NCBI GenBank assembly: GCA_934316545.1
Contig: CAKRDT010000030.1
Location: 1 to 23,960, forward strand
Direction: 5' to 3'
DNA length: 23,960 nt
DNA from: an uncultured Agathobacter sp.
GTDB taxonomy: Bacteria > Bacillota > Clostridia > Lachnospirales > Lachnospiraceae
The position numbers and the translations under genes were made by a program. The notes under the pieces were generated by a model that ran no database searches, was not told the origin of the DNA, and was given only the letters and a program-made list of their open reading frames with translations. Below are positions 1-6,206 of the stretch, in pieces (the stretch's first letter is position 1; each line of letters starts with the position of its first letter).

Positions 1-14
1 TGGGATAACTAGTG

Positions 15-85
15 TCAGCGTAGAAGCCCGCCACCGGGTCAGCCCAGCCGGAGCACGCCGCCACAGGAGTTTCGCAAACGCCTAA
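15..85 (+). repeat. 71-bp GC-rich dispersed repeat, left copy
   Basis: The 71 bases at 15-85 recur as the reverse complement at 23864-23934 with only two mismatches (near positions 66 and 70). The element is clearly GC-richer than its surroundings. It ends 30 bases before the ridA start codon, with its CGCCTAA end facing inward. I do not recognise the family. Possibilities are a REP- or MITE-like element, a structured RNA element, or a contig-end repeat. Confidence 0.9.
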
Positions 86-115
86 TAAAATAATAAGGAA
101 GACAGGAGAAAGATA

Positions 116-490
116 ATGAAGAATGTAATCAGTACAGACAAGGCTCCGGCAGCAATCGGACCATACTCACAGGCAATCGAAGTAAACGGAATGGTATATA
201 CATCCGGAATTATTCCGGTAGTACCTGCAACCGGCGAGATCCCGGAAGGCTCTGTTGCTCAGGCAAAGCAGGCGTTTGAGAATCTCTCCAACTTACTTGT
301 GGCAGCAGGCACTTCTATGGACAAGGTTGTTAAGACAACCGTATTCATCAAAGAGATGAACGATTTTGGTGCAATTAATGAAGTGTATGCCGAGTTTTTC
401 CCGGCTCCGTTTCCATCCAGAAGCTGTGTGGAAGTTGCAAGACTGCCGAAGGATGTCATGCTGGAGATCGAGGCAATCGCCATCAAATAA
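116..490 (+). CDS. ridA: RidA/YjgF family reactive imine deaminase
   Basis: This is a 124-residue single-domain protein of the RidA (YjgF/YER057c/UK114) family. Family members hydrolyse reactive 2-aminoacrylate and other enamine/imine intermediates made by PLP enzymes such as threonine dehydratase, releasing ammonia and 2-ketoacids in the cytoplasm. Visible family features are the N-terminal IGPYSQA motif, the SGIIPV strand, and the C-terminal signature CVEVARLPKDVMLEIEAIAI, which contains the conserved Arg (VARLP) and Glu (EIEAI) expected in the trimer-interface active site. Length is typical. The ATG at 116 follows AGGAG at 104-108. It stands alone: a terminator follows at 538-568 and the next gene has its own regulated promoter. 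The GC-rich repeat lies directly upstream, so its promoter is either inside or before the repeat. Confidence 0.95.
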   Translation: MKNVISTDKAPAAIGPYSQAIEVNGMVYTSGIIPVVPATGEIPEGSVAQAKQAFENLSNLLVAAGTSMDKVVKTTVFIKEMNDFGAINEVYAEFFPAPFPSRSCVEVARLPKDVMLEIEAIAIK

Positions 491-537
491 GTGTATTTGA
501 AGGCTTGAAAACTACAGAATCATTGTAATGTTAAGAG

Positions 538-568
538 AATGACCGTCCCGCTTTGGGCGGTCATTTTT
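538..568 (+). terminator. Rho-independent terminator of ridA
   Basis: The stem AATGACCG / CGGTCATT, continued by CCC/GGG across a one-base bulge and closed by a short GCTTT loop, is followed by a T run (ATTTTTG). It sits 48 bases after the ridA stop codon and separates ridA from the pst genes. Confidence 0.88.
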
Positions 569-681
569 GCTTTGTGGACACGGACAATCACATGGACCAC
601 GGACACGATTCCAGACAATTGTATCCGTAAGTTTCCGCAATGATATGGATTCCTTAAACGAACTTTAAAAGGAAAATTGGA

Positions 682-747
682 ATTACATGCATTTTACATA
701 GAATTTACTGCGTGATGGTTATGTATTTTACAGAAGAACTTTAAGAT
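682..747 (+). promoter_or_regulatory. Pho-box promoter of pstS
   Basis: TTTACA-like boxes start at 682 (ATTACA), 693 (TTTACA), 704 (TTTACT) and 727 (TTTACA). The first three are exactly 11 bp apart, as expected for direct-repeat PhoB/PhoP binding. The last box ends 9 bases before a -10-like TAAGAT (742-747), so the activator occupies the place of a -35 element. The same TTTAC(A/T)-N17-TTTACA-N9-TAnnAT layout occurs before pstB and nptA. The rest of the 491-858 gap holds the ridA terminator, about 110 bases in which I see no feature beyond short CACGGACA-like repeats, and the pstS leader. Confidence 0.85.
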
Positions 748-766
748 AGCATTTGTAATCAAGGTG

Positions 767-823
767 TTGACTTTTCAAGGAAAAGTTGATTGTCAGCCTT
801 TTGCTGGAATTGGAAGGGGCTGA
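767..823 (+). promoter_or_regulatory. two hairpins in the pstS leader
   Basis: If transcription starts about 7 bases after the -10 at 742-747, pstS has a leader of about 105 nt. It can form a 10-bp stem TTGACTTTTC/GAAAAGTTGA (767-776 with 780-789, two G-U pairs, 3-nt loop) and a second stem TCAGCC/GGCTGA (793-798 with 818-823). No U tract follows, so these are not terminators; a role in mRNA stability or translation is only a guess. Confidence 0.4.
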
Positions 824-858
824 TGTTCCTGAAAATTGAAGAAAAGAGGATATGAGAA

Positions 859-1761
859 ATGAAAAACAAAATGAGAAAAATGATGGCAATGTTATCTGCA
901 GCAGTTCTTGCTGTAGGCGTAATGGGTTGTGGCAGCACAACAGACAATCGTAATGCAGATGCAAATACACAGAGCCCGGCAGATCCCGCAAGCCAGTCCG
1001 CAGATGCTGAGGCAGGCGGCGACTTAAGCGGCAAGATCACACTTGCAGGAAGTACTTCCATGGAGAAGCTTTGCAACGCGATGGCAGAAGCATTCATGGA
1101 GAAATATCCGAGCGTTACCGTATCACCGGAGTTTACAGGATCAGGTGCAGGCCTGGAATCACTGGCAAAGGGAACGGTTGATATCGGAGATGCATCCCGT
1201 GCATTATCCGATGAAGAGAAAGCAAGCGGAGCAGTAGAAAACATCGTAGCAATCGATGGGATTGCAGTTGTAACAGATAAAGAGAATACCGTATCGGATC
1301 TTACAAGTGACCAGCTTGCACAGATTTATACCGGTGAAATTACAAATTGGAGCGAACTTGGCGGAGCCGATGAGAACATCGTAGTCATTGGACGTGAGGC
1401 CGGTTCCGGTACAAGAGATGCATTCGAAGAGTTAAATGATGTAAAGGATGCCTGCAAATATGCACAGGAGCTTGATTCTACAGGCGCAGTACTTGCAAAG
1501 GTAGCCGCAACACCGGGAGCCATCGGTTATGTATCACTGGATGTGGTTGACGATACGGTTAAGGCATTACAGCTGAACTCCGTCGATGCAACAGAGGAGA
1601 ACATTCTTGCAGGAACTTATGTATTACAGAGACCATTCGTTATGGCGACCATGGGTGAGATTTCAGAGCAGAATGAACTGGTGCAGGCATTCTTCGACTT
1701 CATCCACTCAGAGGAAGGTCAGTCGGTAATCCAGACTGTAGGACTTATTATTCCACAGTAG
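859..1761 (+). CDS. pstS: PstS phosphate-binding lipoprotein of the Pst ABC transporter
   Basis: This extracytoplasmic substrate-binding lipoprotein captures inorganic phosphate and delivers it to PstC/PstA. The 300-residue protein begins with a lipoprotein signal peptide ending in the lipobox VMGC, followed by an S/A/D-rich tether to about residue 55. The PBP fold carries the phosphate-loop segments expected of PstS: GSTSMEKL near residue 70, TGSGAG near 95, DIGDASR near 109 and GREAGSGTRDAF near 180. The length is typical of Gram-positive PstS. It is the first gene of pstS-pstC-pstA, preceded by Pho boxes and a leader of about 105 nt. The ATG at 859 follows AAGAGG; M codons just inside (KMRK MMAM) would shorten the positively charged n-region. 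A hairpin region separates it from pstC, fitting the usual need for more PstS than permease. Confidence 0.95.
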   Translation: MKNKMRKMMAMLSAAVLAVGVMGCGSTTDNRNADANTQSPADPASQSADAEAGGDLSGKITLAGSTSMEKLCNAMAEAFMEKYPSVTVSPEFTGSGAGLESLAKGTVDIGDASRALSDEEKASGAVENIVAIDGIAVVTDKENTVSDLTSDQLAQIYTGEITNWSELGGADENIVVIGREAGSGTRDAFEELNDVKDACKYAQELDSTGAVLAKVAATPGAIGYVSLDVVDDTVKALQLNSVDATEENILAGTYVLQRPFVMATMGEISEQNELVQAFFDFIHSEEGQSVIQTVGLIIPQ

Positions 1762-1803
1762 GAAAGGTGATGTCGGTCCGGATAACCTTTCATGGGCTGA
1801 CAT
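1762..1803 (+). promoter_or_regulatory. pstS-pstC intercistronic hairpin region
   Basis: Two stems overlap in pseudoknot order in the 64-nt gap: GAAAGGT/ACCTTTC (1762-1768 with 1785-1791), and ATGTCGGTCC/GGGCTGACAT (1770-1779 with 1794-1803, two G-U pairs). There is no U tract. They are probably mutually exclusive hairpins; such elements between pstS and pstC commonly protect the upstream message. Confidence 0.5.
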
Positions 1804-1825
1804 TCCGGGTTAAGGAGGAAATCAG

Positions 1826-2734
1826 ATGAAAAGCAGCAAAAAATCAATTGTGGAGCTGATCGCAAAAATGATATTTTTGGTATGTGCGGTCGTTGCCATA
1901 GCAGCTGTTCTTTCCATCACTGTTTACATGATCTTAAAAGGAGCCCCGGCGCTTGGCAGTGTCGGGGTGACTGAGTTATTATTCGGTACAGTCTGGAAAC
2001 CTACAGCAAATCCGGCTTCATACGGAATTCTTTATATTATTCTCACCTCTGTGATCGGTACTGCGGCAGCAGTGGCAATCGGTGTGCCGATCGGACTTTT
2101 GACCGCCGTCTTTATCACAGAGATATCGAATAAAAAACTTGCGGCAGTTGTACAGCCGGCAGTGGAACTTCTGGCAGCGATTCCTTCGGTCATCTACGGA
2201 CTTCTTGGTATGATGATTTTGAATCCGCTTCTTTATAAGATAGAGAAGAGCATATTCGCGAATCGTACGACGCATCAGTTTACCGGTGGAGCGAACCTTT
2301 TGGCGGCTGTCATCGTGCTGGCAATCATGATTCTTCCAACGGTAATCAGTATCAGCGTCTCCAGCCTCCGGGCGGTTCCGGCACATTTGAAATCAGCGTC
2401 CCTTGCGCTTGGAGCAACCCATATACAGACCATTTTTAAGGTACTGATTCCGGCTGCAAAATCCGGAATTATGACCGGTGTGGTACTTGGCATCGGACGG
2501 GCAATCGGAGAGGCGATGGCCATCAACATGGTTGCCGGAGGCTCCGTAAATCTTCCGCTTCCATTCAATTCGGTCCGGTTCCTTACCACACAGATCGTCA
2601 GTGAGATGGCATATTCAGACGGATTGCACAGACAGGTATTGTTTACCGTAGGACTGGTATTGTTTGTGTTCATTATGATCATCAATCTGATTCTGGCAAA
2701 GATGAAGAAGAAGGGGGAAGCGAACAATGACTAG
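1826..2734 (+). CDS. pstC: PstC phosphate ABC transporter permease
   Basis: PstC is one of the two membrane subunits forming the phosphate channel of the Pst ABC transporter, paired with PstA and driven by PstB. The 302-residue protein has a cytoplasmic Lys/Ser-rich start, a first membrane helix at about residues 14-38, then a binding-protein-dependent permease domain from about residue 70 to the end. The coupling (EAA) loop region is recognisable as SLALGATHIQTIFKVLIPAAKSGIMTG, with the following GIGRAIGEAMAINMVAGG segment typical of PstC. The ATG at 1826 has an AAGGAGG site nearby. Its last codons overlap the pstA start by 8 bp, indicating translational coupling. Nothing is missing compared with family members. 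Confidence 0.95.
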   Translation: MKSSKKSIVELIAKMIFLVCAVVAIAAVLSITVYMILKGAPALGSVGVTELLFGTVWKPTANPASYGILYIILTSVIGTAAAVAIGVPIGLLTAVFITEISNKKLAAVVQPAVELLAAIPSVIYGLLGMMILNPLLYKIEKSIFANRTTHQFTGGANLLAAVIVLAIMILPTVISISVSSLRAVPAHLKSASLALGATHIQTIFKVLIPAAKSGIMTGVVLGIGRAIGEAMAINMVAGGSVNLPLPFNSVRFLTTQIVSEMAYSDGLHRQVLFTVGLVLFVFIMIINLILAKMKKKGEANND

Positions 2735-3590
2735 TATCACATCAAAAAGAAGACATCCTGCGGACGTTGTTATGCTGACCGTCATCTACATCTGCGCAGG
2801 GCTTGCGGTAGCTTTATTGCTTGGAATTGCCATATTTGTCACGATAAAAGGCGTGCCGAACATCAACTGGGAGTTCCTGACGAGCGTGACATCCGTACTG
2901 AAAGGTACAACCGGTATTGCCGGTAATATTGTCAATACCCTTTATATTATTGTTCTTACGATGCTGATTGCCACACCAATCGGTGTGGGTGCAGCTATCT
3001 ATTTGAACGAATATGCAAAACCGGGCAAATTTGTCAATATGATCGAGTTCGCAACGGAGACATTATCCGGCATTCCTTCCATTATCTTTGGTCTGTTCGG
3101 TATGACCTTTTTTGCGGAAGCATTAGGACTCAGCTATACGATATTGACAGGATCGATCACCATGGCGCTTATGGTGCTTCCTCTCATTACCCGAAACACG
3201 CAGGAAGCGCTTAAGACGGTTCCGGATAGCTACAGAAGCGGTGCCTTTGGTCTTGGCGCCGGAAAATGGCATATGATCCGCACGATTTTGCTTCCGTCCG
3301 CGATGCCGGGAATTATTACAGGTGTTATTCTTGCGGTTGGAAGAATTGTCGGCGAATCGGCAGCGTTACTTTTTACCGCGGGAAGCGCGAAGATTCTGCC
3401 ACCGGATTTGTTCGGATGCGTGAAGAAGATTATCGAGCCGGGCGGAACCCTTACCATCCAGCTTTATTTAAGTGCGACCAAGGGGGAATTCGGCGTAGCT
3501 TTCGGTATCGCTTTCGTGCTTCTGGTTATTGTTCTTGGAATTAACTTCCTTGCCAAAGGTCTTGCGAAACGCTTTGATGTTACGAGGTAG
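2727..3590 (+). CDS. pstA: PstA phosphate ABC transporter permease
   Basis: PstA is the second permease subunit of the high-affinity phosphate importer. It is 287 residues long, with six predicted hydrophobic segments. The PstA-type permease domain contains the motif ATETLSGIPSIIFGLFG (about residues 110-126) and the coupling loop SGAFGLGAGKWHMIRTILLPSAMPGIITG (about 170-200), followed by AVGRIVGESAALLFTAG. The start codon lies inside the end of pstC (8-bp overlap), so the two permeases are co-translated. Unlike the commonest pst order, pstB does not follow directly: a DUF1275 gene with its own promoter intervenes, and pstB is driven from a separate Pho promoter. No clear terminator is visible after the stop codon. 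Confidence 0.95.
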   Translation: MTSITSKRRHPADVVMLTVIYICAGLAVALLLGIAIFVTIKGVPNINWEFLTSVTSVLKGTTGIAGNIVNTLYIIVLTMLIATPIGVGAAIYLNEYAKPGKFVNMIEFATETLSGIPSIIFGLFGMTFFAEALGLSYTILTGSITMALMVLPLITRNTQEALKTVPDSYRSGAFGLGAGKWHMIRTILLPSAMPGIITGVILAVGRIVGESAALLFTAGSAKILPPDLFGCVKKIIEPGGTLTIQLYLSATKGEFGVAFGIAFVLLVIVLGINFLAKGLAKRFDVTR

Positions 3591-3638
3591 GGGCATTTGC
3601 CATAAGTTTTGGATATATCAGACATATGCTTTTAAAAC

Positions 3639-3667
3639 TTTACATTTTAAAGTTCTCGTTTTATAAT
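3639..3667 (+). promoter_or_regulatory. housekeeping promoter of the DUF1275 gene
   Basis: TTTACA (3639-3644), a 17-bp spacer and a perfect TATAAT (3662-3667) form a strong sigma-A type promoter. Transcription would start near 3674, which rules against the ATG at 3680 as start codon and supports the ATG at 3704. The spacing differs from the Pho promoters of this window, so the gene is probably not PhoB-activated. Confidence 0.8.
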
Positions 3668-3703
3668 ACTTTCGATTAAATGAAAGAAATAGGAAGAACG
3701 AGT

Positions 3704-4390
3704 ATGAATAAAGAATTTAAAAAATTGGCTTCCGATGTGCAGATGTCGGAAGCCTTTATTACGAGTATCTTTTTGGCACTGTCCGGAGGATTTCAGGATG
3801 CGTACACATATTTTACAAGAGACGAAGTTTTCTCAAACGCCCAGACCGGCAACGTTGTGCTGATGAGTACGAATCTTATGATGGGAAAGTGGAGAGCGGG
3901 ACTGAAATATCTGCTCCCAATACTTGCTTTTGCTGCAGGAGTATTCTTTGCGGAGCGCCTTCAGGCCAGGTTCAAATATGCCAAGAAACTTCACTGGAGA
4001 CAGGGCATCCTGCTTCTTGAAATCCTGATTCTTTTTGCGGTTGGTTTTATTCCGCATGCGGCGAATATGACAGCAACGGTTCTTGTGTCATTTGCCTGTG
4101 CATTGCAGGTACAGACCTTCCGTAAAGTGGATGGTTACGGTTATGCCAGCACAATGTGTATCGGAAATCTGCGAAGCGGTACAGCGGCACTCTCGGATTA
4201 TATGCGTACGCATAATCCGGAAAAGATCCGTCAGGCATTTCATTATTTTGCAATTATTGCACTGTTTGCAATCGGAGCCGGAATCGGTGGAAATATGTCG
4301 GAGTGGTTCGGGTATCACATTATCTGGGTTAGCTGTGGACTTCTTCTGATCAGTTTCCTGCTCATGTTTTTGGATAAGGATCGAAGCTGA
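3704..4390 (+). CDS. YoaK/DUF1275 family multipass membrane protein
   Basis: This 228-residue integral membrane protein belongs to the DUF1275 (YoaK-like) family; its biochemical function is not established. About six hydrophobic segments are visible. The family signature is the early [15 protein letters not shown] segment followed by [10 protein letters not shown] (about residues 25-50), and the middle [32 protein letters not shown] chose the ATG at 3704 because AGGAAG lies 7 bases upstream, whereas the ATG at 3680 would lie about 6 nt from the predicted transcription start with no ribosome site. The gene interrupts the pst cluster between pstA and pstB and is enclosed by its own promoter and a strong terminator. 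Its position invites a role in phosphate physiology, but that is only inference. Confidence 0.88.
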   Translation: MNKEFKKLASDVQMSEAFITSIFLALSGGFQDAYTYFTRDEVFSNAQTGNVVLMSTNLMMGKWRAGLKYLLPILAFAAGVFFAERLQARFKYAKKLHWRQGILLLEILILFAVGFIPHAANMTATVLVSFACALQVQTFRKVDGYGYASTMCIGNLRSGTAALSDYMRTHNPEKIRQAFHYFAIIALFAIGAGIGGNMSEWFGYHIIWVSCGLLLISFLLMFLDKDRS

Positions 4391-4413
4391 GCAGACCGTG
4401 CAGCTTTTTGTTT

Positions 4414-4451
4414 ATGGGAACATGCGAGAAATCGTATGTTCCCATTTTTTT
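4414..4451 (+). terminator. terminator after the DUF1275 gene
   Basis: The stem ATGGGAACAT / ATGTTCCCAT is extended by a G-U pair and CGA/TCG and closed by a GAAA tetraloop. It is followed by seven T residues (4445-4451). It ends the DUF1275 transcript just before the pstB promoter. Confidence 0.93.
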
Positions 4452-4458
4452 CGTACAT

Positions 4459-4502
4459 TTTACATTTCTATGCAAGCAGACTTTACATTCGCTTTGTATA
4501 AT
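4459..4502 (+). promoter_or_regulatory. Pho-box promoter of pstB-phoU
   Basis: TTTACA at 4459-4464, a 17-bp gap holding a degenerate box (TATGCA, 4469-4474), TTTACA at 4482-4487, 9 bases, then a perfect TATAAT at 4497-4502. The spacing matches the pstS and nptA promoters. Transcription would start near 4509, giving a short leader of about 33 nt. Confidence 0.85.
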
Positions 4503-4541
4503 CTCTTTAAATCCCAGGAAAGGATAGATAAGGAGCGTAAC

Positions 4542-5303
4542 ATGGAGAAACGTATCAAACTTACGGTCCGCGATCTGAATCTGTATTACGGCGAGAATCA
4601 TGCACTCAAGGATATCAATATGGATATCCGGGAAAAAAGCGTGACAGCCCTGATCGGACCATCCGGTTGCGGTAAATCGACATTTTTAAAAACGATCAAT
4701 CGCATGAACGATCTGATTGATCATGTTAGAATCACCGGAGAGCTCAAGCTTGACGATGAGGACATCTATGGAGAGAGTGTGGATACCACGGTTCTGAGAA
4801 AACGAGTCGGAATGGTGTTCCAGCAGCCGAATCCATTTCCAATGAGCATTTATGACAATATTGCGTATGGACCGCGTGTTCACGGAATTAAGGACAAAGC
4901 AAAGCTGGATGAGATCGTGGAGGAAAGTCTCCGCGGAGCCGCCATCTTTGAGGAGGTCAAGGATCGATTGAAGAAGTCCGCATTAGGACTTTCGGGAGGA
5001 CAGCAGCAACGCATCTGTATTGCACGTGCGCTGGCGGTACAGCCGGAGGTGCTTCTGATGGATGAACCGACTTCGGCTCTGGATCCGATTTCCACATCTA
5101 AGATTGAGGAACTGATGGAAGATTTAAAGAAGAAGTACACCGTTGTTGTGGTAACCCACAATATGCAGCAGGCACTCCGCGTGTCGGACGATACCGCTTT
5201 CTTCCTTGTGGGAGAGATGGTAGAGTACGGCGATACAAAGACGATTTTTTCTTATCCGAAGGATAAGCGTACAGAAGATTACATTACAGGGAGGTTTGGC
5301 TAA
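4542..5303 (+). CDS. pstB: PstB phosphate ABC transporter ATP-binding protein
   Basis: PstB is the ATPase of the Pst importer, hydrolysing ATP on the cytoplasmic face of PstC/PstA. The 253-residue protein has a Walker [10 protein letters not shown] (39-47), the Q-loop in [21 protein letters not shown] (typical of PstB), the ABC signature LSGGQQQR, Walker [13 protein letters not shown] and the switch His in VVTHNMQQA. Reading upstream in frame is possible but would cross the terminator and promoter. The ATG at 4542 follows AGGAG and gives the usual PstB N-terminus. It is separated from pstCA by the DUF1275 gene, and is translationally coupled to phoU: the stop TAA and the phoU ATG share one base. 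Regulation is by its own Pho-box promoter. Confidence 0.96.
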   Translation: MEKRIKLTVRDLNLYYGENHALKDINMDIREKSVTALIGPSGCGKSTFLKTINRMNDLIDHVRITGELKLDDEDIYGESVDTTVLRKRVGMVFQQPNPFPMSIYDNIAYGPRVHGIKDKAKLDEIVEESLRGAAIFEEVKDRLKKSALGLSGGQQQRICIARALAVQPEVLLMDEPTSALDPISTSKIEELMEDLKKKYTVVVVTHNMQQALRVSDDTAFFLVGEMVEYGDTKTIFSYPKDKRTEDYITGRFG

Positions 5304-5962
5304 TGCGCACAAAATTCGACGAGCAGCTCCATATGCTCAATCAGGAAATGATGCATATGGGCAGCATGATAGAGGAAAAAATTCAGAAAGCGATCGAAGC
5401 ATTGATCGAACAGAACCGTTCTTTGGCGAAGAAAATCATGGATGGCGACTGCGAGGTAGACCGCGAACAGAAGAAGATCGAGAATATCTGTTTCAATCTT
5501 CTGATGCAGCAACAGCCCGTTGCGCGTGATCTGCGTGTGATTTCCGCAGCGATGAAAATGGTAACGGACATGGAGAGGATCGGTGATCACGCGGCAGACA
5601 TCTCGGAGATGACCGTTATGATGTCCGATACACCATACGTCGCAGACCTTGAAGATATCAAGAAGATGGCAAGCGAGACGGTACTTATGCTGATCCGAAG
5701 CATCGAGGCGTATGTGGAAAAAGATATGTTAAAGGCGCAATGCGTCATTGACCATGATGATATTGTGGATAACCTCTTTCATAAGAACAAGCAGGATCTT
5801 ATCGAACTGATCCAAAAGAATCCGGCAGTTAGTGAGCAGGCAGCCGATATGCTTATGGTAGCCAAATATTTCGAACGAATCGGTGATCATGCAACAAATC
5901 TTGCGGAAAATATTATTTTCGCATTGGATGATAAGAAAAATACTGCCCCAACTGATTTTTAA
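5303..5962 (+). CDS. phoU: PhoU phosphate signalling regulator
   Basis: PhoU is a cytoplasmic, peripheral membrane protein that couples the transport state of Pst to the PhoR/PhoB pair and prevents phosphate toxicity. The 219-residue protein has the expected two three-helix PhoU repeats, each with its metal-cluster motif: DMERIGDHAADI at about residues 91-102 and YFERIGDHATNLAE at about 190-203. It starts one base inside the pstB stop codon, with AGGGAGG upstream at 5288-5294, and is followed by a large terminator. A second PhoU-like module occurs at the C-terminus of the symporter encoded next door, so this locus encodes two proteins with PhoU domains. Confidence 0.95.
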   Translation: MRTKFDEQLHMLNQEMMHMGSMIEEKIQKAIEALIEQNRSLAKKIMDGDCEVDREQKKIENICFNLLMQQQPVARDLRVISAAMKMVTDMERIGDHAADISEMTVMMSDTPYVADLEDIKKMASETVLMLIRSIEAYVEKDMLKAQCVIDHDDIVDNLFHKNKQDLIELIQKNPAVSEQAADMLMVAKYFERIGDHATNLAENIIFALDDKKNTAPTDF

Positions 5963-5967
5963 AATTT

Positions 5968-6023
5968 GCAGACTTTTCTGAATTTGTTTTTGACAAAACA
6001 AAGCGGGAGAAGTCTGCCTTTTT
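5968..6023 (+). terminator. terminator of pstB-phoU
   Basis: The outer stem GCAGACTT / AAGTCTGC (5968-5975 with 6010-6017) encloses an inner hairpin TTTGTTTT-TGAC-AAAACAAA and is followed by CTTTTT. It lies immediately upstream of the nptA Pho boxes. Confidence 0.85.
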
Positions 6024-6026
6024 AAT

Positions 6027-6081
6027 TTTACATAAACTTTACATAACATTACATATACATTTTACATACATACGATATGAT
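6027..6081 (+). promoter_or_regulatory. Pho-box promoter of nptA-phoB-phoR
   Basis: TTTACA-type boxes start at 6027, 6038, 6048 (ATTACA) and 6061. The last box ends 9 bases before TATGAT (6076-6081). The 6038 and 6061 boxes reproduce the N17 spacing of the pstS and pstB promoters. This is the densest Pho-box array in the window and implies that phoB-phoR is under positive autoregulation together with the symporter. Confidence 0.87.
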
Positions 6082-6102
6082 ACTCTCGAACCTAGATAAG
6101 AA

Positions 6103-6180
6103 GACGGCGCTTGCCCATTCGGGTGACTTATGTGAATACATTGCTGGAGATTATAAAATACTCCGAATGGACAAGCGGTC
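6103..6180 (+). ncRNA. structured 5' leader of nptA (candidate cis-regulatory RNA)
   Basis: In the roughly 120-nt leader, CGCTTGCCCATTCGG (6108-6122) pairs with CCGAATGGACAAGCG (6163-6177) over 15 positions with one mismatch, extended by GAC/GTC across a 2-nt bulge. The 40-nt apical region can form a small ATGT-GAAT-ACAT hairpin (6130-6141). GGAG (6146-6149) could pair with CTCC (6161-6164), competing with the base of the long stem. There is no U tract, so it is not a terminator. I do not recognise a known riboswitch class. Confidence 0.5.
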
Positions 6181-6206
6181 GGCACAACGTATAAAGGAGA
6201 GAGAGT

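Noticed and set aside
3680..3703. Earlier ATG for the DUF1275 gene
   Set aside because: It lies about 6 nt from the predicted transcription start and lacks a ribosome site, whereas the ATG at 3704 has AGGAAG.
4398..4541. N-terminal extension of PstB
   Set aside because: The frame is open upstream, but it runs through the DUF1275 terminator and the Pho promoter; the ATG at 4542 has the ribosome site and family length.
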